From contig OX442416.1 of the NCBI GenBank assembly GCA_949361645.1, positions 10,130,129-10,194,128 of the forward strand: a DNA stretch of 64,000 bases, in the 5' to 3' direction. Shown here piece by piece: positions 54,129 to 64,000 of this stretch. The stretch is from Spongilla lacustris. Lineage: Eukaryota > Porifera > Demospongiae > Spongillida > Spongillidae. Under the pieces are notes generated by a model. The model made no database searches. It had not been told where the DNA came from and saw only the letters and a program-made list of their open reading frames with translations. How positions within the stretch are numbered: the first letter of the stretch is position 1; every line of letters starts with the position of its first letter. The translations under genes were made by a program, and so were the position numbers.

Positions 54129-55144
54129 TGGCTGAGCACGGAGAATAAGAAATTGAGAATTCGCTCATTTTTTTTCTAGGCAGAGTGCACCATCTTTAGT
54201 TATCAAAGGTTGCTTTGGAATATAGACTGAGAACCTTTAAAGTTTGAACCGTTGAAGTATAAATGTAAAAGGTGAACTTCATTCACACGTCGTTTCGTTT
54301 AAACGAATCGTGCAAACGGTACGGAATGGTCCTACGCAAGTGTAAACGAAGACCGTGTAGAAGTTAGCCCCACATTCCTCAGTCGCACATTCCTGCGGAA
54401 TAATTACTTTGAGATGAATACGTTTAGCCGTACGGCTAAGCAAAACATGAATTTCATTGTCGCGTAAAACTAAATAACTATAATATCTACTACCGTACCC
54501 GCGTGTGCCAGCATACGACGCGGATAGAAGCGTAAAAACGCATTTAACATATTCACAATCTTGTATGCACTCTATGACGCTACTTTCCGATACATAAACA
54601 CACACACAACAACAACAACAACAACAACAATAATAAATCAATAAGTCAGAGTAGAGTCTGGAGCATAAAATGATGACATGTTCAATTGCTTTGGATTGCG
54701 CCGGCAATACTGAACCGATAAAATTGGTCACAACCTGAAAGGCATTAATATTTTTTAAAAACTAAATACACAAATTGCTACAAATGTATATACCTCTGAC
54801 CATGCAAATAATTAGAAGTAGTATAGACTAAAGCTGGATTTCTGATGCCTGTTAAAATAACCATTACATGCATGACATACCTTACCTTGACAATGTTGAA
54901 TGGCCCCTTCAGATTAGGTTCTATAATTTTTCCCACAGTTTTGGTGTTCTTCAGGTATAATGTGATCTTACACCGCTAATGACCTCTGATATTCAGTCCT
55001 GTACATGTAGTTGGCTAGAATAATGTGTAAAGGTATATTTCAGTAAAAAATTGTACTTGAAAGTCCTTCACAGCTAGTGCTTCTTACTTCTCTTGTAAAT
55101 GGGGCACTGCATGGGTTTCACTTTTTAATGCAGCTGGGATAACA

Positions 55145-57250
55145 TATATTGATAACATATATCCATTGCCAAGGATAGATGCCACCCTCGAATCACTTTC
55201 GGGCTCTCAATTCTTTACCACTCTTGACCTGGCATCTGGATATTGGCAAGTCGAAATGGCAGAGGGGGACAAGGAGAAGACTGCATTCTCAACACAGGGT
55301 GGGCACTATGAGTTTAACGTAATGCCTTTTGGGCTTACCAATGCCCCAGCGACGTTTCAAATACTTATGGAGTGTGTTCTGGCTGGGTTGACATATGAGC
55401 AGTGCTTGATATATATTGACGATATCATTGTGTTTAGTGCCACATTTTCACAACATTTGGAACGGTTGGAAACTGTGTTTGAACATTTAGCAGCAGCAGG
55501 AATTAGACTTCAGCCTAGCAAGTGCCATTTTACTCTAAACCAGATTTGCTACCTGGGGCACATTGTCTCCCAGCAAGGAGTCCAAGCCGATCCAGAAAAA
55601 TTAAAAGCTGTTTCACTGTATCCTGTTCCCCACAGCATCAAAGAACTGCGCCATTTTCTTGGTTTAGCAAATTACTATCGGCGATTCATTGAAGGCTATT
55701 CTGCTATTGCGGAACCCCTCCACAAACTAACCAGAAAAATAGCTGGAGGTTACATGTGGAGCCATGAATGTGACAAAGCCTTTTCACTGTTGAAGCAAAA
55801 GCTCACAACATCACCAATCTTGGCCTACCCTTGCTTTGAGCAACCGTTCATCCTAGCAACTGATGCTTCAGAGTTTGCAGTAGGTGGTGTCCTTAGTCAG
55901 AAACTTAAGGGTGATGAGCGGGTCATATCATACTGGAGTCATCAGTTGAATAAAGCTGAGCATAACTATTCAACTGTGGAGAGGGAAGCTTTAGCAATTG
56001 TTGCAGCTGTTAAAGAATTTTATCCCTACCTGTATGGTCAAACCTTCACCTTGTTCACTGACCATAATCCACTAACCTCTCTCCAAGGTCTCAACAACAC
56101 TGGGGGCCGTATAACTAGATGGCTTCTTTTCCTCCAGCAGTTTGATATGAAGGTGCTATACAGACCAGGCAGAAATAATGGAAATGCCGATGGCCTGTCA
56201 CGAAGACCACAGGGTATGGATGATGCCCCACAGCCCCTGTTACATGATGATAGGGTGAAAGAAGTGTGTGGCATAACCTGCATTGAAAACACAGAGAAGC
56301 TACAACAGGAACAGGTCAGAGATGCCTACGCTTCACAGATCATCAAGGCACTCAAAAATGGGATTTCAACAGATAAGAGGGGGAAGTACAGGTACTCACT
56401 TTGTAATGGTGTTTTGTGTCGTCACTTAATTGGAAGTAGCCACCACCCTCAAGTAATAGTACCAGTTACCTTACGGCCACTTGTCATTGAACAGTTGCAC
56501 GACAAGTCAGGGCATTTAGGCATCCACAAAACACTAAGAAAACTGAGAGAGCATTTCTACTGGCCTAGTTGTGACATTGATGTAAAGAATGCCATCCAGC
56601 AGTGTGTTCGTTGTCATAGAAGGAACAACCCAGTCCCTAAACAGCTTACGCCAATCGGTACCATCAAAAGTAACTATCCATTTGAAAAGCTGTCGTGGGA
56701 TATTATGGGCTCCTTGCCTACTTCTTCCTGTGGAAATAAGTACATCCTTGTAGTGACTGATCTCTTTACCAAATGGGTAGAAGCCTTTCCTTTGGCCAAA
56801 ACTGACAGTGTCACCCTATATAGCTAAAGTGTTAGTGAATGAGATTGTGTGCCGTTATGGGGTACCACAGTATTTACTTAGTGATCAGGGGGCCAACTCT
56901 TTGTGCAACACTTGGCATTAATAGGACTCTAACCACAGCATACCACCCAGAGAGGTAGAATGGTTCAATTGTACTCTTGAATCCATGCTAGCAAAGGTTG
57001 TTGCTGACCATCAAAGAGATTGGGGTGAGCACATACAAAATTTGCTTATCGAACTGCTTTACATGATTCTACACGATACACTCCCTTCCTGGTTATGTTT
57101 GGCCGCTCACCCACACTGCCAATAGATGTGATGTTGGGACAAGGAGAGGAACAGAAGGAGTTGCCAAGCTATGTCCAAAGATTGCAACAGTTGCTCCGAG
57201 CTGCATTCTCTTCAGTACGTAAACACCTGGATGCTGCTCACCAACACCTA
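55145..57250 (+). mobile_element. truncated Ty3/Gypsy retrotransposon pol
   Basis: An open frame (55,166-56,827) has RT blocks TLDLASGYWQ, NVMPFGLTNAPATFQ and YIDDIIVFS, and RNase H blocks ATDASEFAVGG, TDHNPLT and GNADGLSR. An integrase zinc finger follows (HLGIHKTLRKLREHFYWP, CVRCHRR), then the first integrase catalytic Asp region (LSWDIMG). The 5' side starts inside RT, so gag, protease and the RT N-terminus are missing. Near 56,815 a frameshift ends the frame. The second Asp block (LLSDQGA) continues in another frame, and the following Glu region is damaged by a deletion. A last piece (57,095-57,250) reads MFGRSPTLPIDVML. No LTRs were found. Non-autonomous and dead, but with a well-preserved RT, so fairly young. 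Confidence 0.9.
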
Positions 57251-57362
57251 AAAAGTACAGTATGCTTACAATCTATTCCCCCCTCATAACATTTTATTTC
57301 AAGGCTGGAAAACCATTCACTATATATGGACTTGCAAGGGACGAACTTACTGCAAAGTAATG
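57250..57362. repeat. repeat shared with 26,035-26,146
   Basis: Begins at the exact point where the Gypsy coding sequence stops, and is nearly identical to 26,035-26,146. The stretch 57,363-57,860 that follows has no recognised feature. Confidence 0.7.
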
Positions 57363-57859
57363 ATCTAATACCGATACACACAATGGCAGTACATGGGCAC
57401 TCAGCAATAAAAGGGGGCCAAATCAAGTCTTGATTTCCAAATGATTTGTCACTGACATTTTGGTATGGAATGTTTACATACATGATACAACCAACATGTT
57501 AACATCTTGTATCAGAATTTAGGTGATAAATCAATTACAAATCAAACCTGGTTTTTTAGCGCACTTTTGAAAACCTGTTCAGTTACACAAATTATGTAGT
57601 TGCAAATTTACTTTTTCTACACATTGGTACATATACAGTCTATTCCAATCAACGTGATTACCAGTGGTAGAAATATTTATTATCTGCAATCTGTACTAAA
57701 CCATGTTAAATGTAGGTGTGTTTATTGTGTAAGTATGACATCAGTAGCATTCCCTCCGTGTTGGAGTTTTATGTGTACACAATTGGATGTGTTGAACCTT
57801 ACATGTGGAAATAAGCCGTGTAATTTGCACTTATTGGAAGAAATTACATGTATTCTATT

Positions 57860-59030
57860 TTAGTTGATAAATTCAAGATCAAATACTAGAGTGATTAAAG
57901 CAGGTTTTGCTTGCTCAAAAACTGGTATTACAGCTAGTCTCAATATGGCAAAACTGCTGTTGGCAATACCGTAGGGAGCAAAGTGATGTATTGCAGGTTT
58001 CCGGAAGCTCAAGTAGTAGAATACTGAATAGAATAGAATAATGGAACAATATCCACGCCGTCAACAGTTAGTATACGCTACGCCCACGTACCAGTGGTTA
58101 AATACAAGCAATTGCATACACTCAAAAGCATCAACCCTGTATAAATACCGCAGACAATAACATACATGTAGGTGACCAGAGCGAATGACAGTGACATTGA
58201 CAGCAACAGTATAGGCAAACACAATGGTGTGGTCCCCTTGAGTCTGATTAATTGGGGCCCCTACTTATTGATCCATTCTACATGGTATACGTACTGCATG
58301 TACTCAATGTTTTTATGGACGCTAACCGGTATACAATAGGGCTATAGCATTTATATTAGTAGAAACATGCAATCTAAATGATGATAATTAAGGGTTTAGT
58401 GGTTATGGTTGATAAAAACAAGCGTGTTGACAAAAGGAGATAGACCACGTAGATATAATAGTCAGATTGATTTTAATGTCATTCGTTAGCGAGTCTGCGT
58501 GTGCCTAACAATGTAGATAATCAACCATCTCTGGTTGGACCATGCATAAATAGAAATCTGAGGTCGAACCAACAACCGGTCGGATCTTCGTTTCAATATT
58601 ATAGCCACTTCCATCGACCAAAGCCCCTGCATGAAACAGTTTCATTCAAAATGAAATAGTGGTGGTGGTTGTGGGGGTGGGGGTGGGGGTGGGGGTGGTT
58701 GCGAATTCCCCAATAAAGTGGGTAAGATTCGAATGGTCTTACAGGAGTAGTTAACCATGATATTCCTATGGCATACACAGTAAAGATTCTATTATCTATG
58801 GTGTCATACATAATTTGCTCTTCACATTCTCCGATGAACACTTGTGTTAAACCTCCCATGCATAGCATCAGCTGGCGATGGTATATGAACATGGCAGAAG
58901 ATCTCCGTGGAGTAGGAAACTCGTCGCCCATCTTTTAATGCATAAACACGTGGAGACAAAAAAATCCGGTCTCAGACCCAACTGCCGGGAGAGGATCCAA
59001 GATTTCGGGTTTCGGGTTTTTTTTTTTTTT
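57860..59030 (-). pseudogene. duplicated 5' end of the KLHDC2-type kelch gene
   Basis: 57,860-58,300 copies kelch intron 1 at 31,980-32,460, and 58,425-59,030 copies 35,865-36,530, in the same order. The copied exon 1 (ATG at 58,931) reads GDEFPTPRRSSA and GGLTQVFIGE, but the donor sequence is lost (the equivalent of GTAAAG is replaced by bases continuing the frame). The 3.4 kb lying between the two blocks in the source is absent. The copy is therefore a partial, probably non-functional duplicate. Confidence 0.75.
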
Positions 59031-59562
59031 GGGGGGGGGGGGGCAGACAGGTGCTGGGCGTGGGGGTGTCTCCCTCTAGCTAAATTATACACAAAGACAT
59101 ATATGAGGGAATGATGTATAAGCTCCCCTGTCGAGCAGCATTGCAGCTTTAGTCAAAATACATGAACATGTATAATTATACAGAAAAATATCTGAATTAG
59201 TATTGTATTAATTAACCCCTATGCATTGGCGGCCTCCCAAATAGCAGCTAGCTAGCCTCAAAACTTTCTCTGCCCAAACATTGCGCAGTCCACGAGTTGG
59301 GCGTGGTCCGCCCTTCGAGTTGTCGGAAGGTTGGTTTGCAAGCCTATACAATATCTTTGTGAATATCATTACGTTGTTGCATTAGGGTTGGTAGGCCTAT
59401 TATACGAGGTCTGTGGAGCAGGTGCTCTAGGCAGGGTTGCCGAACCTGCCAGGCCGGACATTTAGCTTGGCCTGGCAGGCCGGACCGTGACCTGACAGGC
59501 CGGCAGGCCGGGATCCACCCAGGTATTATAATAAATTATTAATTCATTTCGTGATGTCTGTT

Positions 59563-60153
59563 ATATGGGACAGTTTCCGAGATAACTTCCTATGTTTTAT
59601 AACATTATAAAATAATCGTGTTATAACATTTGAATTGCTGTATCTGCCGAACAATAAAGGCTATCGACTTCCTATTTTCAACACTTCATACTACACCTTT
59701 GCCCTAGGGTAGAATACATTTTTGTGTCTTGCACTTGCTCAGTACCATCATTGCAACGTTCGATACTCCACCTGGTTCAAACCCAACATAACTTTCTGTA
59801 GGAGTAATCTAATCGCTTCAAATTCGGTTTGTAAGTAGAGAGGTCCTATATCTATCGATTTGTTCTGTTCATTAATTTTTATGCCATCCGTTACGGAGAT
59901 ATAGTTGAACAAACTATACGTGCATGCACTTTTTCCCGCTCGAATGGGGATACGCGGCACCACCTCCCATACTTTGAGCGGGACGCGATTTGCCCACGAA
60001 TCGAGCGGGGAAATGTGCACGTACATGTACGTGGTTTGTTCAACTATATCTCCGTAATGGATGGCATAAAAATTAACGAACAGAACAAATCGATAGATAT
60101 AGGACCTCTCTACTTACAAACCGAATTTGAAGCGATTTGATTACTCCTACAGA
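59563..60153. mobile_element. large foldback element copy 2, right arm truncated
   Basis: Starts ATATGGGACAGTTTCC, the terminus of the 39.7-kb element, and keeps the left arm, centre (GAGCGGGACGCGATTTGCC) and inner right arm. The match ends at TTACTCCTAC near 60,150. Inserted inside the hAT element. Confidence 0.85.
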
Positions 60154-60225
60154 TACAGAAACTGAGTCTGAGATATATAACATGCAGTGATGCAAACAGC
60201 GCGCTTGCTATCTAAATACTTGTAA

Positions 60226-60411
60226 TTAACCATGCATTGAGCTCAGCATGACACACGCCTCCAAACGTTGAGGGAGAAGATTCCATCTCTGGCGCTGTTG
60301 AATCAGCTTAGCTTGCGAAAACACCCGCTCGGATGGAGCTGAAGAAGTATTAAATTGTTCAATAATATCATAATGTTTTTTGGTTAGCCATGAATTTTTA
60401 ACAAAAATTTA
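60226..60411 (-). pseudogene. hAT transposase C-terminal dimerisation segment
   Basis: The minus-strand frame reads KNSWLTKKHYDIIEQF, then SSAPSERVFSQAKLI, RQRWNLLPQRLEACVML and a stop at 60,226-60,228. The SAxSERxFSxA motif and the trailing R.rL.P helix are the hallmark of the hAT C-terminal dimerisation domain. The frame closes upstream at about 60,413, and the rest of the transposase, with its catalytic residues, is gone. It confirms the hAT class of the surrounding element. Confidence 0.9.
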
Positions 60412-60529
60412 AATAACATCAATTTATCCGACCTGGCAGGCCGGCCTGGCAGGCTGGGGCTGTCAGGCCGGCCGGTCACAGGCCGGACCCCGGCCTGACT
60501 TTCGGCAACCCTGGCTCTAGGTATGTATA

Positions 60530-61610
60530 TTGCTTCGGGTGCGATATTAATGTCAACGTTCCTAAAACGAATGACAGGCGGCGAGCTCTTGATTCCGTTC
60601 CGAGTCACCATATATGAGATGAAGAAGTTGTTATCGTGTGGTGAGCCTTCCTAGATTTGGCAAGCATGCGTAACAAAAGCTCTAAGTTGCATGGAAGAAT
60701 TGCAAATGCATCTATGAAATCTGTTGTAGCAGGGTAGCCCAACTTCTTTAGCTGCCTCGGCAATACACTGGCAAAATAGCCTCCATGAGAATTATATAAA
60801 TCACAAACTAGAACAGCCGCTGATTGGGTGATAATGAACCCACTTGAACGCTGCAATCCGATCGCGCGATTGGACTGCAATCCCTGTTGCTGCAGAACAA
60901 ATCTTGGTATAGGCCGCTTGCAACGTAACGCGACGGCTGGGCCACGCCCTCTAGCAATCCACCACTGACAGCCTTTTCCACAAGCGTTCAAATAATGCAA
61001 AAATGTTACCCTTTACCACGTTTCATAGTCTGCCTACGGCAATTGCTGAGAACCACGTTGCATACTTTTCCACTCAGATTCAAGCAACCGCTGGTTAGAT
61101 TAGCGCACGGCACGTTTTTCAAGGGAGTCTGAGAACGAGACTAGCTCTGATTATAGTACACGCGAAAGCGAAAGCTTGGGGCTATACAAACCCCTGTTGA
61201 CCTTACATGTGCATGCACTTGAATAGCTGTGCTAGTAATATGAAACAGAATGGACCTCAATGCCTTGCGCACAGTGTGGTATAACGGTATTAGTTTGTAT
61301 TTATTAGCACTACCGTGCATGACACATATATAATACGGGTGGGCCCTACGTACTACCACGTTTGATCGGGTAATTATACTGGTAGTATAGTATTCGTATC
61401 GATATGAATTCATTTTAGCAGACACCTTTGTTATTGATGCGAACAAGTAAACTTCCGGATCCTTATCACAACAATGTAATATTATGGTGTTTATTACTGT
61501 TTAATATTATCTATGATATTATCAACCGACTTTGTGTGATGCGATCGGTTCAGCTTATATCGGGATAAACAAAGCAATTACACAATTCGGTAGTAAGCAG
61601 TTACTAGGGT
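60530..61610. other. stretch with no recognised gene
   Basis: A minus-strand open frame of 131 codons (60,605-61,000) has no motif I recognise, no supported start and no splice context; other frames are shorter. Nothing is called. Confidence 0.4.
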
Positions 61611-61614
61611 CAAC

Positions 61615-61870
61615 TATCGATAAGGTTTTGAGCTTATCGATTACTATCAGTAAGTAAACACCTACTATCGAATATGTACTGAAATTACTCTACGCCTATC
61701 GATAAAAAAACTTACCGATAAGCTTTCTTACTGAATGGTAATGATTACCGCTAAGGTATATAGGCGTGTCCAAAGGGTATATCTGTTGGCATCTTACTAT
61801 ATTTGGCATCCGTGAACCAGCAGGCTGTGGCCTTCCTTATTAGTTCCTTACATGCATTCCTTCAAAGCCT
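61615..61870. repeat. repeat pairing with 37,780-38,010
   Basis: Second copy of the AAGGTTTTGAGCTTATCGAT / GCCTTCCTTATTAGTTCCT block, with internal ATCGATAAG palindromes. Confidence 0.75.
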
Positions 61871-62283
61871 GCAAGGTTATTGATGGGTCCAAGTGTTGTG
61901 TGCGGATTATTAATGGTCCTTGGTCCAACCTACCCATTTAATTTCGTACTTTGGTTGGCCTTCGATGGCCAATAATCTCCTTTGGAATAATCTGATATTT
62001 TTCAAGGATTGGGTTTTTGTGATGACGAAGCGTTTTAGCCTGTGGTGCTTCTTATCTAGTAGCTTTATTTTTATACATATAAGTTAAACATATGGAGAAA
62101 TTGCCCATACATAGGCGGACATTTAGCTCTTTTTTTTTCAAATTGATTTTTAAACACATCTACTAAGTACGATAAATCGGTCTGATTGTGAATATCTGTA
62201 ATTTATAGATTTATGTCATGAGCCATTCTTGTACTAAAATCAAGACAAAAAATTAATTTCTACCGCACTAATTTATTCGTCAT

Positions 62284-62733
62284 TCGCGCCAATGATTTTG
62301 GCAAACCGCGTCCCGCTCAATGTATGGGAGGCTGGGATGATAACATTGGCGCGTATCAAGCGGGAAAAAGTGCACGTAGTTTGTTCAACTGTATCTCCGT
62401 AACGGATGGCATAAAAATTAAAGAACAGTACAAATCGATAGGTACAGGACCTCTGTACCTACAAACCGAATTTGAAGCGATTTGATTACTCCTATAGAAA
62501 GTTATGGCAGGTTTGAACCCGGTGGGGTATAAAACATTGCAGTACTGGTACGGAGCACGTGCAAGACACCAAAATGTATTATACCATAGAGAAATGGTGT
62601 GGTATGAAGTGTTGTAAATACGAAGTAGATAGCCTAAACCGTTGGGAAGTTATAGCGATTCAAACATAAGGAAATTTTATAACATTATAAATATAAAAGC
62701 GAGTTATCATTTTCGCGTGAACTGTCCCACATA
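62284..62733. mobile_element. large foldback element copy 3, right half only
   Basis: Begins at the family's centre (GCCAATGATTTTGGC, GCGTCCCGCTCAA) and runs along the right arm (ATCTCCGTAACGGATGGCAT) to the terminus GAACTGTCCCACATAA. The left arm is missing. Confidence 0.85.
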
Positions 62734-62744
62734 ATAACATTACG

Positions 62745-63975
62745 TGTAATAAGGCATATACACACAGAACAAGAACAACAAAGTGACACAATAAATGAAT
62801 GAAATAAAAGTGTTAATTAGATTTTGGTAATTCAGTTGGTAGCCCAGCACCATAATCTATTCCAACTCCACTTCTCCACTTGGTGCGAGAACCATGCAAG
62901 CAAAGCAGCTTCATTGCTCCAAGTATTGTAAAGGAAAGCTTTGAGTGCAACCATCCTATGGTATGCCCCAGTGGTTTGTCCCATTTATTAATGCTTATGC
63001 TTTGGGCTAGCCTTTTAGTACGAAATTGGCCTCTCTTCCCTGCATTCCATCACTGGAAGCAACAAGTGAAAGATATTTTTATGTTCTCGGTGTGCTTTTA
63101 ATGGTCTAGAGCTGCATCTAGAAATGCCGGCAGTGTGGTGACTTTTGAAAGACCACATGTGTACATCCATGCAAGTGGTCCAATAGACAGCAATGCAGAC
63201 ATCACATTAGATGATGCCATCACAATGTAAAATCCTTCACATAAACTAAGAAGCCTCACAAATTGGATTTGGTTCTTTATTATAGTCGCAATTCAGTGAG
63301 AGTGCTGTACCCCAACCACTATACAGGACCATGTAATTCCACATCAGATACCACAGAAAGACATTAAGATAATTTCTGGTAATCTGAGCACTTAGGGCTT
63401 ATAGCAAATATATCGAGCTCTTAAAGAGTTTGTAGTGCCTCATATCTAGCTTTCAGTCATAGGAAACTGGAGTAATAGAAACGGAACTTATTCATTATTT
63501 AAACACTGTAAATAATGACAATTCACTCCCATGCAGAAGATTATTAATACGTCTGCCAGACATCTTATATGGTAGTTTGTAGACCAAAAGCATTTTCCTT
63601 AGTACCTAGCAAACGTTTTTATTTTTGTGTTGTTTGAAATCCAAATTTTTTTGCTTGTATATGTAAGATCAGATACTGTATATATTTGAGGCTGTAACAT
63701 CAATAATGTGCAATTGCATCATATGGCCATGCAGCTCTGTTGTGGTGGGAGACATGGCCACACTGGGCAGCATTCCTCTAAGGATTGACACTATTGTTTC
63801 TTTGCATATCTGATGCCAGCTGATGCATCCACTCCTTGAACTGCTCCAGATCCAGAATTGCATGGCATTGCTACTCTCCTGGAAGCTATGTTCGAGAGTT
63901 CTCCAAACAGGTTTATGGTTCTGGTTGAGGCACCGCTGATGAGCCCACTGGGTACAACATGAGCTGACTTGGAAC
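62745..63975. repeat. segmental duplication of 26,460-27,590
   Basis: Directly repeated block with indels. In the source copy this sequence lies immediately 3' of the kelch gene, so a kelch paralog may begin beyond position 64,000. Confidence 0.8.
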
Positions 63976-64000
63976 AAAAAATAATGTTGACAGAGCTTAA

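Larger units (their letters stand above)
59432..60513. mobile_element. 1.08-kb hAT element with 8-bp target duplication GCTCTAGG
   Basis: Terminal inverted repeats CAGGGTTGCCGAA / TTCGGCAACCCTG are flanked by GCTCTAGG on both sides (59,424-59,431 and 60,514-60,521). Subterminal regions are GC-rich arrays of GGCCTGGCAGGCCGG-type palindromes. An 8-bp duplication and CAGGG ends are diagnostic of hAT. It retains the 3' end of a transposase gene (60,226-60,411) and carries a nested foldback element (59,563-60,153). It is a deletion derivative of an autonomous element. Confidence 0.95.

Noticed and set aside
54279..54731. 150-codon minus-strand frame with a run of cysteines
   Set aside because: The Cys run comes from an (ACA)n microsatellite and the remainder shows no family motif or splice context.
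60605..61000. 131-codon minus-strand open frame
   Set aside because: No recognisable motif, no convincing start or splice sites, and no conserved copy in the window to test it against.

Overview
This is AT-rich, intron-containing nuclear DNA of an invertebrate animal. My best guess is a sponge (Porifera, probably a demosponge). The evidence is an expanded ZU5/Death-domain gene family, GT-AG introns ranging from about 50 bp to several kb, a KLHDC2-type kelch gene, an anoctamin exon, and dense decayed metazoan transposons (Ty3/Gypsy, hAT, foldback elements and MITEs). The species call is inference; the gene families are read from the sequence. I see no rRNA, convincing tRNA, CRISPR array or bacterial operon.

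Main result: two paralogous multi-exon genes in opposite orientation encode CARD-like - ZU5 - UPA-like - Death proteins. The minus-strand gene runs from 17,846 to 10,463 in 5 exons (560 codons with the stop). The plus-strand gene runs from 37,219 to 52,076 in about 10 exons (972 codons with the stop) and carries two ZU5-UPA modules in tandem before its Death domain, possibly followed by a hydrophobic tail. I found these models by matching splice sites and codon phases between exons, and all junctions are phase-consistent. The second ZU5 domain contains His-Phe-Cys where PIDD and NLRP1/CARD8 FIIND domains self-cleave at His/Ser-Phe-Ser. The 3' end of the minus-strand gene (its last two exons) was duplicated to 4.7-6.0 kb, where it is broken by frameshifts.

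Between the paralogs lies a seven-exon minus-strand kelch-repeat gene of KLHDC2 type (36,452 to 27,743), intact apart from an apparent one-base deletion in exon 4. Its first exon and part of intron 1 are duplicated at 57.9-59.0 kb as a splice-defective copy. Its 3' flank is duplicated at 62.7-64.0 kb, so a further paralog may lie just beyond the right edge.

Layout: 1-6.2 kb, repeat-rich with a TTAA-flanked element and the broken gene copy; 6.2-8.7 kb, an isolated anoctamin exon; 8.7-17.9 kb, the minus-strand CARD-ZU5-Death gene; 18-27 kb, no recognised gene, with a 1.5-kb pyrimidine minisatellite and repeats; 27.7-36.5 kb, the kelch gene; 37.2-52.1 kb, the plus-strand gene, whose introns hold retroelement debris and an 823-bp foldback element; 53-54 kb, unrecognised coding fragments; 55.1-57.3 kb, a truncated Gypsy pol; 57.8-64 kb, duplicated segments, a hAT element with an exact 8-bp target duplication, and two more foldback copies.

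Working hypothesis (inference): the death-fold genes make signalling scaffolds joining a CARD-like module to a Death domain through a ZU5-UPA core, a combination of parts otherwise seen in RAIDD, PIDD1, UNC5 and CARD8/NLRP1. The KLHDC2-type gene would encode a Cullin-RING substrate receptor for C-terminal degrons.
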